From: QQWI01 sp964522015
GTDB lineage: Bacteria > Bacillota > Clostridia > Peptostreptococcales > Acidaminobacteraceae
DNA: 64,000 bases
Direction of reading: 5' to 3'
Assembly: GCA_964522015.1 (NCBI GenBank)
Contig: CAZFST010000008.1
Coordinates: 1 to 64,000 of the forward strand
The notes beneath the pieces were generated by a model, which was given only the letters and a program-made list of their open reading frames with translations, made no database searches and was not told the origin of the DNA. Of the stretch, positions 6,962-15,775 are shown one piece after another (position 1 is the first letter of the stretch; each line of letters starts with the position of its first letter). The position numbers and the translations under genes are program-made.

Positions 6962-8314
6962 TCATTTCACCACTGCCTGCTCCTGATACCCCGCCAATTT
7001 CAAGTGCTTCATCTGCTCTGCCACCGGCAAGAGCTCAGGTACCTTGGCAATGTCGCCGTCCAGTTGCTTTAGCCGCTGTTCAGAAATCACCTCATTGGAG
7101 AGGCATTTCTGGTAATCACTGACTTGATAATGCAGTAGCACCAACCGCTCCCTAAATCTCAATTTAAGGCGGGCTGCAATGCCTAGGCCTTCGGGATCGT
7201 AGTCCCCCGTATAGTAGAGTGTTGCGTTTGGATTACTTGCAATCAGCCGCTCTAGCAGCACCAGATCCATCTGATGGAGCTGGCCCCCTGTGCAGATTAG
7301 GGCCTGTGCCCCATCTACACCTCCCATCACGGCGTCCATAAACACCGAGGGATTTTCGTAGCAAATAATGCGGTTCTGTTCAAACCCCGCGGCGGGAGCA
7401 ATGGTCTCAGCTGCCAGCAAATTGGTAAGGTTCAGGGTCAATATTTCTCCCCTCCCAGAAAATTCGGACCAGCCCAAGGGTTTCCCCTGCTGATCAAATC
7501 CCTCCAGACCATAAGTCTGGGTGGCCCGCCAAGCCAAGTCAATCACAATGCCACCCCGTGTTAAAAGTGACAGTTGATCTTGGTGATTGTTTGGAACCGT
7601 GCCCCCTTCTCGGTAGGCAAGGTAGCTTAGTAGCCAGTAGCGGTGAGGGGTCCCCCCGTCAAAGCTGTGAGGATTTTTGGTGACAGCGGTGGCTATTATG
7701 GGTAGCATGGTGGGCATAGGACTGGGTGCTGTTGGGATTTCAACTGACGGCGGTGGCAATAATGAGACTGCATACGCTGTGTCGCAAATGGTGCGCCTTA
7801 GGGCCACCGGATCCCCTTGATATTGGCGCCAAAAGTTATTTGTGCCTGTAGCCACATTTGCAAGCACCGCCTCTAGCCACAGGGTGAAGTCTTGACTGAG
7901 TTCAGATTTCAACCCTGCGATATAGGCTTGGCGCTGGATCGCTGCCTCTACACCCTGCTGTTCTTTTGTTACCATGGTTTTATTAAAATAGTGCGCCAGA
8001 ACTGAAAGCCAGTCAACCCCTTCAAAGCGGGTTTGATCAAACCAGTTCTCAATCCGTGTCAATTTCACAGTGATAGCATCTTTTGAAGTCACTTTCAGGT
8101 GCAAAACCGATATGGCAAAGTTCACTTCTTCTGCCGTGGGCTTGGTGATAGTGATGGTGCCACCAAATCGGCCCAGTCGAACATATTGATCCCAAAGTCC
8201 ATCTAAGAAGCGCTTTGCCCCTTGGGTGCTCTGCAGATAATCAGCGCAGGCCTTTTCAAGTGTCTCTCGGTGCATTGTCCCCTCTATTCCCTTTTGTGTT
8301 TCGCTGTCCATCAT
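6962..8314 (-). CDS. jetD: Wadjet nuclease subunit JetD (DUF2399, Toprim-like)
   Basis: The 450-residue protein ends in a Toprim-like DUF2399 domain. ICYENPSVFMDAV at about residues 315-327 supplies the acidic Glu of the motif, and LYYTGDYDPEGLGIA at about 366-380 supplies the D-x-D pair. In characterised Wadjet systems JetD is the Toprim nuclease that cuts small circular DNA after the SMC complex has reeled it in. The N-terminal part (about 1-220) would be the arm that docks on the JetABC core. The start overlaps the jetC stop by 4 bases (ATGA), so translation is coupled. Both acidic motifs are intact, so the nuclease is predicted to be active. Confidence 0.9.
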   Translation of the reverse strand: MMDSETQKGIEGTMHRETLEKACADYLQSTQGAKRFLDGLWDQYVRLGRFGGTITITKPTAEEVNFAISVLHLKVTSKDAITVKLTRIENWFDQTRFEGVDWLSVLAHYFNKTMVTKEQQGVEAAIQRQAYIAGLKSELSQDFTLWLEAVLANVATGTNNFWRQYQGDPVALRRTICDTAYAVSLLPPPSVEIPTAPSPMPTMLPIIATAVTKNPHSFDGGTPHRYWLLSYLAYREGGTVPNNHQDQLSLLTRGGIVIDLAWRATQTYGLEGFDQQGKPLGWSEFSGRGEILTLNLTNLLAAETIAPAAGFEQNRIICYENPSVFMDAVMGGVDGAQALICTGGQLHQMDLVLLERLIASNPNATLYYTGDYDPEGLGIAARLKLRFRERLVLLHYQVSDYQKCLSNEVISEQRLKQLDGDIAKVPELLPVAEQMKHLKLAGYQEQAVVK

Positions 8315-11300
8315 TGGCCTTCCTCGTGGGGGTCAACCACAAGGCTGCGCACTTCCCCGTTCCACAGATAGCGAATCACAGTGACATAGGTGATGCTTTC
8401 CGGGCGAATCAGCTCTGAGATAGCAAGTCCCGGAACGGTGTCGTAGTCCCCGTAGAGCACTTGGGAATTGGCCATGAAGTCCAGATCCAGTTCTATCAGG
8501 AGGCGGAACATGTCTTTAATGTTTTTTTCGTCAACCCCGGCAAATGCTTCATCCAGGGAAATCACCCGTGGGGTATCCCGCCGGGCGCTCATATATTTGG
8601 CATTGACAGCAGAAAACAGTGGCACATACATGGCCATGGCCTTTTCGCCGCCGCTGAATGTGAAGAAGGCATTGTTGGTCAGGACTTTTTTCGGTTCGCT
8701 GCCCTTGGTGAAGAACAGCTGGAATTCAAACCAGTTGCGATAGTCCAGCACTTCTTTCATCAGCGCCAAGAACCCTTGTTGTTCTGTTCCGCTGCTGAGC
8801 TGTTTCACTTGCGTAATCTTAGACCGGAAGTGGTCAATCAGGCTATCCCGTTGCCCCTGTGTCAACAGTCCAGAATCTCGCCTGAGCAATGTCACCAAGT
8901 CTTGGGTACTGAGTTGCCCCTCTTTTTCAGCAGATTTCATATGCCACTTCAGATTGAGCTTAAGACCCATAGACGTGTTCATGGAGCCCATCAGTTCATC
9001 CATTTTGGCCACCCATTGCTCACTATGCCGAATCTTGGCGCTGATTTTGGCGCTGATAGAATTCAGTAAAATCTCCTCAAACAGTTCCCGGTCCCTTTCG
9101 TTGAGCAGATCTTGATTCTCAGAAATTTGGAGACCGATATGGTGAATCAGTTCGTAAAAATCAAGAACCCGACCCGAGGCCCGACATTCATAATCAATCC
9201 GCGCCAAGGGAAACTGCAGTTCGTTGAGCCGCTCCACAGCAGTCTCATCTAGAGCTGCATCCAAGGCTGTACCCATTGCAAAATCAGACACGGCACCACT
9301 GATAGCCGTCGGCTTAAACCGCTCAATCCGCTTGATATGGTAGTCCGCCAAAAGTCCGCCTTCCCGCATAATACGGGTCTGCACCTCATCCCGCAGGTCC
9401 GTCAAGGCCTTGCGATCACTGAGCAGACTCTGATGGACTTTCAGCACATTTTTGGCAACACCTTGCAGGGCGCCGTCGTCATCAAAATCCTCTTCTTGTA
9501 CTTTTTCCACATAACCCAGGGCATACTCCCATCTGAAAAACTGGGCATAGAGCTTTTCAGTGGCTATCAGTTCAGGGTGCTTCTGGGCATGTTCGCGGTG
9601 ATTAGCGCTCAGTGCACTGCTTTGCGCAGTCAACTCACTAAGTTCGTGATTCAGAGCTTGCCACTTTGAGGGATAGGCTTGCAACCAGAGGGTTTGCGCT
9701 TCAAGCTCAGCAATGGCCGCCTGATTATCAGAGAGGGCCAACTGATCATCGATTTGTAGGACATTGGCCCTGAGTCGCATGTGCTCTCTCTCCAAAAGCC
9801 CCAGGCTATCCCGGGCTTCTTCAAGGCGCCCGGCAAGATCCAAAAGACTTGCCTCACACTGCTTTTGCTGCTCAGCCAGGCTGTCAAGGGCTAAGCAGTC
9901 GCGGCTGTACTGGTAATAATCCTCAATATACTGCTCAAATGCAGAAACCGCCTGATCAAACCGTTCAAGGGTCAGGGGTAGATTCAACTTTTGAGTGGCT
10001 TGAGCCACCTGCTGCTGGTGGGCTTTAAGGGCTTGGTAGGCAGCTTCTACAAGCTCCCGGCGATTTGCCAGGTCTTTGTTGGCCGCGCTCAGTTCAAGTG
10101 TGGCCTCAGCCACCATCTTCAGGGCCAGTTCAATGTCCCGCACCACTGGAAAGTTTGACAGTTCTCCCTGGGCCTTTTGCAACTGCAAGGCGATAGCCAC
10201 TTGCTGGGCCTCTAGGGCTTGAAGCGCTTCTCGAAGCACGCTGAGTTCAAGGGCCGCTTCTTCGATGCGCTGGCCCATCAGGCGCTTTCTTGAAGCCTGA
10301 CCAATGTAGGCAGATTGCTGGTTACGGGCTGTACTACCCACTATTAGGCCCATTTGATAGTGGCCGCTTTCTGAAATCAATGGGGAATTGCCTTGATCGC
10401 CGCTGTCTGTGAAAAGCGCAGCACCCGACTGGGCATCCAGCAGAATGCTCATCAGCACATCCCCCACTTGCCCCCTGTCAACTGCCAATTGACCGCTTTC
10501 GGCCACAAGGGCCTGGGCTAGGGTCACATTCAGGTAGGCTGGACTTTCAAAAATATAGCGGTCCTTTTGACCCACCTCTGTGGCAAGGGCCTGTTGGCGA
10601 AAGGCTTTTGGCACAATCAGCGCATCTAATAAGCCCATATCGCTGAGGGCTTCTTCAAAAATGGCACGGTGTTCATCTGTCAGGTCTTTGGTAAAATCAA
10701 TGGCCATATAAAGCGGCATATGGGGAATGCCAGCAAGGGTCAACCGCTGACGATTGGCGATCACCCCAGGCTCACGGGGTGGCTCTGGATCCTTTTGGGC
10801 CCGCAGAGCCTCGAGTTTCAGCCGCTGCTGGTCGCACTGCTTGCTGAGATTCTCCAACTGACCCCCAAGGGTAGCCCGCTGGATTTGTAGCTGGCCCAGT
10901 TGCACATCCGCCACCGCCTGTGTGGGCCCTAATACGGCGCTGAAATAACTGGCAGCCCCGTACTGCTGAGCCCGCTCAGCTGATTGCCCTAGTACGGCAC
11001 GGGGGATTTGGAGCACCTCAAGGCCGTGGCCCCAGCTATAAAGGGTCTCCACGTACCGATCTTTTTCTTCCAGCAACAGCTGTTCGCTATCCCGATGTCT
11101 CCGTGTTTTGGTTTGCGCTTCGTGCTCAGCCCGACTGAGGGCTTCTTGTTCCCTGTCCAGCGCAAGGGTTGCTTCGTCTTGTTTTTGCAAGGCTTCTTTT
11201 GCCGCCCTAAGGAGCCTTGCGTGTTCCTTAATTTGCCCCTCGTGACCTTTGTGATCTTTCTCAACTAGATAAAACTGATGCTCATCAAAGCCACAAATCT

Positions 11301-12528
11301 CTGCACCCTCTGTCAAATCCTCAGATTTTCCCATAAGCTGCTTTTGGATGTCGCTGCCCTTTCCTTGAATATTCCTCAGGTCTCTTTCAAAACCGGTATA
11401 CCTTAAGTCGTCTCTTTCAATGGCTTCCGATTTTTTGATTTTTTCTGCTTCTTTAAGTGTCAGTTGTGTCTTCAGTTTTGTCTTTTGTTCCACCAGTTTT
11501 GAAACATCGTGGACTTTAAGCCGCTCAACGGCTTCTTGCCGAACGCTTTGTTCACGCTCTAAGTCAACGATGGCTGTCTTTGTTTTGACCATGTCAACTT
11601 CAAAAGTATCAAGGGCCATGCGCTGTTCTTTGTCTATCTTTTGGTAGGTCACCACCTGTTCCATGCTGCGCACATAGAGGTGGGCCTTATTGACTAGTTC
11701 CAGGGCATTATACCGATCAAAATACGTGCGGATGCCATTTAGAGCATGGATGGCCCCTTGCAGATGATCCATTTTATTCTTTAACTCGTCCATGCTCTCG
11801 ATGGCTTCAGACATGGGCCTAAGGTCATCATCCGACAGGGTTTGCAGGGCCGTCTGGAGGATTTCATACATGGTGCTTGGTCGAAACTCCTTGGACAATT
11901 TCGGGGAGCGAAGCTGGATCAGAAGTGTGATCAGCTCGTCGTAGGCATCCAGATCTTCAAATCCAAAGACGTGATCGTTGACCGCCGCCTTGTACTCCCG
12001 CTGGGAACTGAAGACTCGCCCCCCATCCCCTAGTTTGTTTTCCAATTCTTTTTTTGTCAGGGGCACACGGTCCCCTAGATCTTTGACAAGGCTGATGTCA
12101 AACTCCGGAGAAGGTCCGATTCTTTTGCCATCCAACACAATAAAATACCAAGAATCCAAGGCCATATTCTTACGGGCCCGCATCCCCATGCCGATGGTGA
12201 TGGTGGTCTTGGATTTGGGTTTGATGAACTCCAAAAACAGATAGCCTGTCCGTTCTTCTAAATTCAAGCCATCGCTCAGTAAATAGCTTTCCATCCGCCT
12301 AGCTGTACTGCCGAAGGGGTCCAGTCGCACGGGACTTTTATCCCCATCAAACAATAGGGGTACCAAGCTTTGCATGGTCACCGATTTACCAGAACCATTG
12401 GCCCCTCTAAATAAAAGTCTGCCGTCCACCAGATCAAAGATCTCTTCGTCGAAATACCAAAAGTTAGTGACCCCTGCCCGGGACATCTGCCACCGTTCTA
12501 TGCCAGCGCTTTGCGTCTTGTTCATCAT
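8311..12528 (-). CDS. jetC: Wadjet SMC-like ATPase JetC
   Basis: A 1405-residue SMC/Rad50-like ATPase (TIGR02680 type). Walker A FRGANGSGKSVTMQSL lies at about residues 40-55. The C-terminal lobe has the ABC signature FSGGEKAMAMY near 1291 and Walker B RVISLDEAFAGVDE near 1322. Between them are long coiled coils around a hinge-like centre (about 560-760). Such proteins form the DNA-translocating motor of Wadjet/MksB/EptC complexes, which extrude DNA loops and hand plasmids to JetD. The gene starts 2 bases after the jetB stop. Length and motifs are complete. Its base composition is visibly more G+C-rich than the neighbouring abiE genes. Confidence 0.95.
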   Translation of the reverse strand: MMNKTQSAGIERWQMSRAGVTNFWYFDEEIFDLVDGRLLFRGANGSGKSVTMQSLVPLLFDGDKSPVRLDPFGSTARRMESYLLSDGLNLEERTGYLFLEFIKPKSKTTITIGMGMRARKNMALDSWYFIVLDGKRIGPSPEFDISLVKDLGDRVPLTKKELENKLGDGGRVFSSQREYKAAVNDHVFGFEDLDAYDELITLLIQLRSPKLSKEFRPSTMYEILQTALQTLSDDDLRPMSEAIESMDELKNKMDHLQGAIHALNGIRTYFDRYNALELVNKAHLYVRSMEQVVTYQKIDKEQRMALDTFEVDMVKTKTAIVDLEREQSVRQEAVERLKVHDVSKLVEQKTKLKTQLTLKEAEKIKKSEAIERDDLRYTGFERDLRNIQGKGSDIQKQLMGKSEDLTEGAEICGFDEHQFYLVEKDHKGHEGQIKEHARLLRAAKEALQKQDEATLALDREQEALSRAEHEAQTKTRRHRDSEQLLLEEKDRYVETLYSWGHGLEVLQIPRAVLGQSAERAQQYGAASYFSAVLGPTQAVADVQLGQLQIQRATLGGQLENLSKQCDQQRLKLEALRAQKDPEPPREPGVIANRQRLTLAGIPHMPLYMAIDFTKDLTDEHRAIFEEALSDMGLLDALIVPKAFRQQALATEVGQKDRYIFESPAYLNVTLAQALVAESGQLAVDRGQVGDVLMSILLDAQSGAALFTDSGDQGNSPLISESGHYQMGLIVGSTARNQQSAYIGQASRKRLMGQRIEEAALELSVLREALQALEAQQVAIALQLQKAQGELSNFPVVRDIELALKMVAEATLELSAANKDLANRRELVEAAYQALKAHQQQVAQATQKLNLPLTLERFDQAVSAFEQYIEDYYQYSRDCLALDSLAEQQKQCEASLLDLAGRLEEARDSLGLLEREHMRLRANVLQIDDQLALSDNQAAIAELEAQTLWLQAYPSKWQALNHELSELTAQSSALSANHREHAQKHPELIATEKLYAQFFRWEYALGYVEKVQEEDFDDDGALQGVAKNVLKVHQSLLSDRKALTDLRDEVQTRIMREGGLLADYHIKRIERFKPTAISGAVSDFAMGTALDAALDETAVERLNELQFPLARIDYECRASGRVLDFYELIHHIGLQISENQDLLNERDRELFEEILLNSISAKISAKIRHSEQWVAKMDELMGSMNTSMGLKLNLKWHMKSAEKEGQLSTQDLVTLLRRDSGLLTQGQRDSLIDHFRSKITQVKQLSSGTEQQGFLALMKEVLDYRNWFEFQLFFTKGSEPKKVLTNNAFFTFSGGEKAMAMYVPLFSAVNAKYMSARRDTPRVISLDEAFAGVDEKNIKDMFRLLIELDLDFMANSQVLYGDYDTVPGLAISELIRPESITYVTVIRYLWNGEVRSLVVDPHEEGQ

Positions 12529-12530
12529 CT

Positions 12531-13754
12531 TTATGCCTCTTCCTGGTTTTCTGGATCCCCTTGGGCCATACGACTGCGCTTATTGAGGTAGTCTTTAGGA
12601 TACACGCCGGCAAATTTCCCGATCACTGGCATGAGAATTACTTCAGTGTGTTTATAATCCGTACGAATCATTGCAAAGTCTTTCATGAGTCCCAGAATCT
12701 CTTGCCTCAGGGCTTTTTGACTCATTTCCCGGTAGAGTTTGCCCCAGCCATGGGCGCTATTGTTTTGGAGCGTTGCAATATGGGCATCAAATTGAGCCAT
12801 TGATAGTGCCTGGGTTTCCGTGGTGATGGTGCTGCCGTATTGCTGTTGGAGCTGATGGCACAGCTGCAAGACAATATCTGAGATCATCCGCCTATCGGGA
12901 AAAGCGCTCTTTAGGTGCTGGGTATCTTGCATGAGCATCAGAGCCCCTTGCTTGTGCACATGAAGGCTTGCGCCCAGGGCCTTTTCTAAGTCGTTTTCGA
13001 TGGCCCCCCGTTGATTTTTGATGTAGGCATAATCGGCGTCTATTTGCCCGCTTGCCTGTGTTGAGGGTGTGCCGGTGCCCCCGTGGACCGGAATAGTCGG
13101 TTGGATTTCTTCGTAGACAATGGGGGTGGTAATCAGCTTGCGATAAACCCGGTGGCGCCGCACCAGTCCCCTGTCAATTTCTGATGTGTCCCATTCCTGG
13201 CGCTGCAGGTCGGCAACGTTGGTACATTGGTGGATATCAAAATGAAAATGCCGCATAAAGTACTTGCTAACGCCGGTGTTTTCGTAGAGCAGGGCCATTT
13301 CTCCGTTGCCTTCGAAGGCCCTGATGCTGCCGTCTGTCACCCCCACCATGCCCATCTCCTCTGTAAAGGTGAGTACTTGAATCAGAAGTTTGCGCTGGCC
13401 AAAATGGGTCCAGTCAATGGTGTTTTCTTGGGGGTAGTGGCTTTCTATGTAGGCTGTCAGTTGCCCGAGGACAAACTGCTCCTGGGGATCCCGCTCTTCA
13501 AGAAACATGAGCACTAGGCAAAAGAGGGCATAACTCATGGGTTCTTTGAATGCTTGTATGCCCATCCAAGTTTCGGCCTGCCCTGGTATCTTGTCCACTT
13601 TGACTAAAAGGGGGTTGATCGTCACCTGGTAGCCCATCTTATCCAGCAAAAAGTCTTTATAGTGCTTATAATTGTCCTTAAGTTTAAAATACTGATCCTC
13701 GTGCTGCTTTTTAAGGACCCAGCGGCTGTTCATCAGCCATTTGATCTCTTCCAT
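12531..13754 (-). CDS. jetB: Wadjet subunit JetB (DUF2398, KITE-like)
   Basis: A 407-residue protein of the DUF2398/TIGR02678 kind, placed between JetA and the SMC subunit as in all type III-like Wadjet operons. Winged-helix-like parts are seen in the N-terminal half (for example QLTAYIESHYPQ and LLIQVLTFTEEMGMV), and the C-terminal part has LMKDFAMI. In the related MksF/E and JetB proteins such KITE subunits dimerise and bind the kleisin. It begins 1 base after the jetA stop and stops 2 bases before jetC. The assignment rests on family resemblance and on position. Confidence 0.88.
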   Translation of the reverse strand: MEEIKWLMNSRWVLKKQHEDQYFKLKDNYKHYKDFLLDKMGYQVTINPLLVKVDKIPGQAETWMGIQAFKEPMSYALFCLVLMFLEERDPQEQFVLGQLTAYIESHYPQENTIDWTHFGQRKLLIQVLTFTEEMGMVGVTDGSIRAFEGNGEMALLYENTGVSKYFMRHFHFDIHQCTNVADLQRQEWDTSEIDRGLVRRHRVYRKLITTPIVYEEIQPTIPVHGGTGTPSTQASGQIDADYAYIKNQRGAIENDLEKALGASLHVHKQGALMLMQDTQHLKSAFPDRRMISDIVLQLCHQLQQQYGSTITTETQALSMAQFDAHIATLQNNSAHGWGKLYREMSQKALRQEILGLMKDFAMIRTDYKHTEVILMPVIGKFAGVYPKDYLNKRSRMAQGDPENQEEA

Positions 13755-13755
13755 A

Positions 13756-15354
13756 TTAGGCGCCCTCTTCAGTGGTGGGTTTCGATTTAAAATTCAAGCG
13801 AAACGCAGGCATATCAAGTACCCCATCTTCGCTCACAAGCAGCGTGCGTTTTGTCTCCTTTGGGTTTTCAAGCCAATAGCTATCTCCAAACTCAGTTCGA
13901 AGTGTTACAGGTTCTAACATCGTACCCTGTTCTTGAATCGCCTTTGCCAACCATTTTAGCATAGCTCGCCTCACCGGTTGTGCCAAGATGCCCACTGTGC
14001 TAAAATCCACGATTCCCTGTTGTGTATAAGCATTCAGCGCCAGCCGTTCTGCTTCTTTCTCTTTTAGAATAGCCTTACGCATGGCTGCCTTTTCTTGAGA
14101 ATTATCCCTCACAGCAGTCTTGATTAGCCTTTCGCGATAAGTCCGCACCCGTGGCGGGGTTTCTATCAAATAAGGAGATTCTCCCCAAATACTAGACTGG
14201 ATACTATCTGTAGTTCGCTGAAAATCTCCCACAAAATGGGCATAATTTTGAATCCCAAACACATAACTGGACAACAAATGGGCTTCCTCGATACGGGACA
14301 TATTGGCAAAAAGCTTTGCAAAATGCGCATACTCTTCCCGACGATTGGAAAACTGACCCACAGATTCCAATATGGCAACGGCATACCGGGTGATGCGACG
14401 TATGATTTCGTTAGTCATAAAGAGTATGGTTTCCATTTCACTGGATTTCCCATTTTGATAGAGAAAAAAACTAAAGAAACTCTCCATTTTACCGCCGATT
14501 AAGGAATGAACCTCTTCATAGATCAATAGATCTTGGTCTAACCGGGGGATCTGCATCTCATACTGGGTGATGGCGTCCACTAGGGCACTACGAGTCTCTT
14601 GATCAATGGTTGAGAGTTTATGGGCAATGGCACTGCCGTGCCCCTGGAGTTCTTTGATAAAGTGACGCAGATAACCGATCAAGCTCTCTTTGTAGGCAAA
14701 AAAGGACTGGGATTTCATCAGTTCATCTGCCTTAGCGCTATGCCATGTTCGGATATAGTCCTGATAATTTTGGTTTAGCTTTTGAAAGTCGCTACTGAGT
14801 TGGGACCACCAGACCCCAATCTCATGGGGACTTATACCATGAAGGTTGATGTCATGGTGGCTTGGCCCTTGTGCAGTCGGCAGCAGATTATCCACTTTAG
14901 ACAGCTGTTCCCGGATGCGCTCTAAAAGTGTCGGTTCCAACGAACCACCTTCGATTATCAAATTCTCCAGCCGTATGGCCATCCGCTCGATTTCTATCGC
15001 ATATTCTGTCATCTGAAATCGGTACTGCTTATTCATAAACTGCTGGTAGGTCTGTACCTTTGCTGTATCCTGCCTGGCAATCAGATTGCCCCATTTTTGA
15101 AGGCTCTCCAGATCTTGCTGACAGTGGTCGATTGTATAGCCACCGAGCTCGATCATGGCTTGTTCGTTAAAACATGAATTGTCAACCGATGTCAGTTCCA
15201 AATGTACTTCATCCTTATTGAGCCAGTGCTGATACCGCTGGGACTGCTCATAAAAATACCGCATGATGCTGCGATAGCGCCATGCGTTTTCCACACTGAG
15301 ATATTTTGTTTCCGGAATTTGCTTAGTGACTTTTGATTGGTTAGTCATACGCAC
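13756..15354 (-). CDS. jetA: Wadjet subunit JetA (DUF2397, kleisin-like)
   Basis: First gene of the cluster, 532 residues, DUF2397/TIGR02677-like. The N-terminal portion (YRSIMRYFYEQSQRYQHWL) and the C-terminal winged-helix-like end (VGILAQPVRRAMLKWLAKA) fit a kleisin that bridges the two JetC heads. The middle is helical. A GTG at 15354 (GAGG upstream) or ATG at 15348 (AAGG upstream) could start it, giving 532 or 530 residues. The 370-bp region in front of it carries repeat X and abiE remnants rather than a clear promoter, so the control of the operon is unclear. Confidence 0.88.
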   Translation of the reverse strand: MRMTNQSKVTKQIPETKYLSVENAWRYRSIMRYFYEQSQRYQHWLNKDEVHLELTSVDNSCFNEQAMIELGGYTIDHCQQDLESLQKWGNLIARQDTAKVQTYQQFMNKQYRFQMTEYAIEIERMAIRLENLIIEGGSLEPTLLERIREQLSKVDNLLPTAQGPSHHDINLHGISPHEIGVWWSQLSSDFQKLNQNYQDYIRTWHSAKADELMKSQSFFAYKESLIGYLRHFIKELQGHGSAIAHKLSTIDQETRSALVDAITQYEMQIPRLDQDLLIYEEVHSLIGGKMESFFSFFLYQNGKSSEMETILFMTNEIIRRITRYAVAILESVGQFSNRREEYAHFAKLFANMSRIEEAHLLSSYVFGIQNYAHFVGDFQRTTDSIQSSIWGESPYLIETPPRVRTYRERLIKTAVRDNSQEKAAMRKAILKEKEAERLALNAYTQQGIVDFSTVGILAQPVRRAMLKWLAKAIQEQGTMLEPVTLRTEFGDSYWLENPKETKRTLLVSEDGVLDMPAFRLNFKSKPTTEEGA

Positions 15355-15423
15355 CTTATCCTCGTTTTGTTTATGTAAAGTTGTTGGTAGTATGTCATGA
15401 TTGCTGAATTTAGCAATAAAGAA

Positions 15424-15485
15424 AGAGTGGACCTATGGTATTAGATAGCCTAATTGCCAAACGATTCACTTTATATTATACGTTA
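15424..15485 (+). repeat. Direct repeat X, right copy
   Basis: About 90 % identical to 1995-2057 and in the same orientation, beginning AGAGTGGACCTATGG and ending ATTATACGTTA. It lies just upstream of jetA and next to the abiE remnant, so it marks the right boundary of the island. Confidence 0.7.
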
Positions 15486-15504
15486 GTCGATGGTTAATAG
15501 CACT

Positions 15505-15695
15505 AGTGTCCTGATAAATTCCTCTTGAAAAAAAAGATTCAAACGTTGCTGAAAAGCAATACCTTCATTTTTTTGCTTTATTCTTTGATCTTGCCAAAAT
15601 GGATGCACACTGAATTGCTCATTATAGCCACTTCCGGCCATAGACGTACCTCATTATCCGCTTCTAATTTTAAATGCGGGTATTTTAGTGCAATT
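15505..15695 (-). pseudogene. Remnant of a second abiE operon
   Basis: 15638-15695 matches the sequence around the abiEi start (4495-4552) and 15548-15635 matches the abiEi stop plus abiEii start (3830-3915). The roughly 580 bp of abiEi coding sequence between them is missing. Reading on, with two small indels corrected, the minus strand gives AFQQRLNLFFQEEFIRTLV, an AbiEii N-terminal segment that is absent from the copy at 3367-3902. So this is an independent decayed copy, not a simple offshoot of the left one. Confidence 0.85.
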
Positions 15696-15716
15696 GGTGC
15701 ACGTCCCCCTGAGTCA
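15696..15716 (-). repeat. Half copy of the GGGGGACGTGCACC palindromic repeat
   Basis: The plus strand reads GGTGCACGTCCCCCTGAGTC, the complement of the sequence at 17707-17726. It starts exactly where the similarity to the abiE upstream region ends. Confidence 0.7.
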
Positions 15717-15775
15717 TCCTCATTAATTTGGGGTATATAATGATCAAATATGCCTTTTGGGAAAGGCGGTTTGAC

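Larger units (their letters stand above)
15355..15775. other. Gene-free junction of repeats and abiE remnants
   Basis: Moving rightward this stretch holds the jetA upstream region, repeat X copy 2 (15424-15485), a truncated abiE operon remnant (15505-15695), a half copy of the GGGGGACGTGCACC repeat (15696-15716) and the short leader of the sensor kinase. No intact gene is seen. Confidence 0.7.

Noticed and set aside
8461..9069. A 202-codon plus-strand open frame inside jetC
   Set aside because: Antisense shadow of a clear SMC ATPase; composition reflects the complementary strand.
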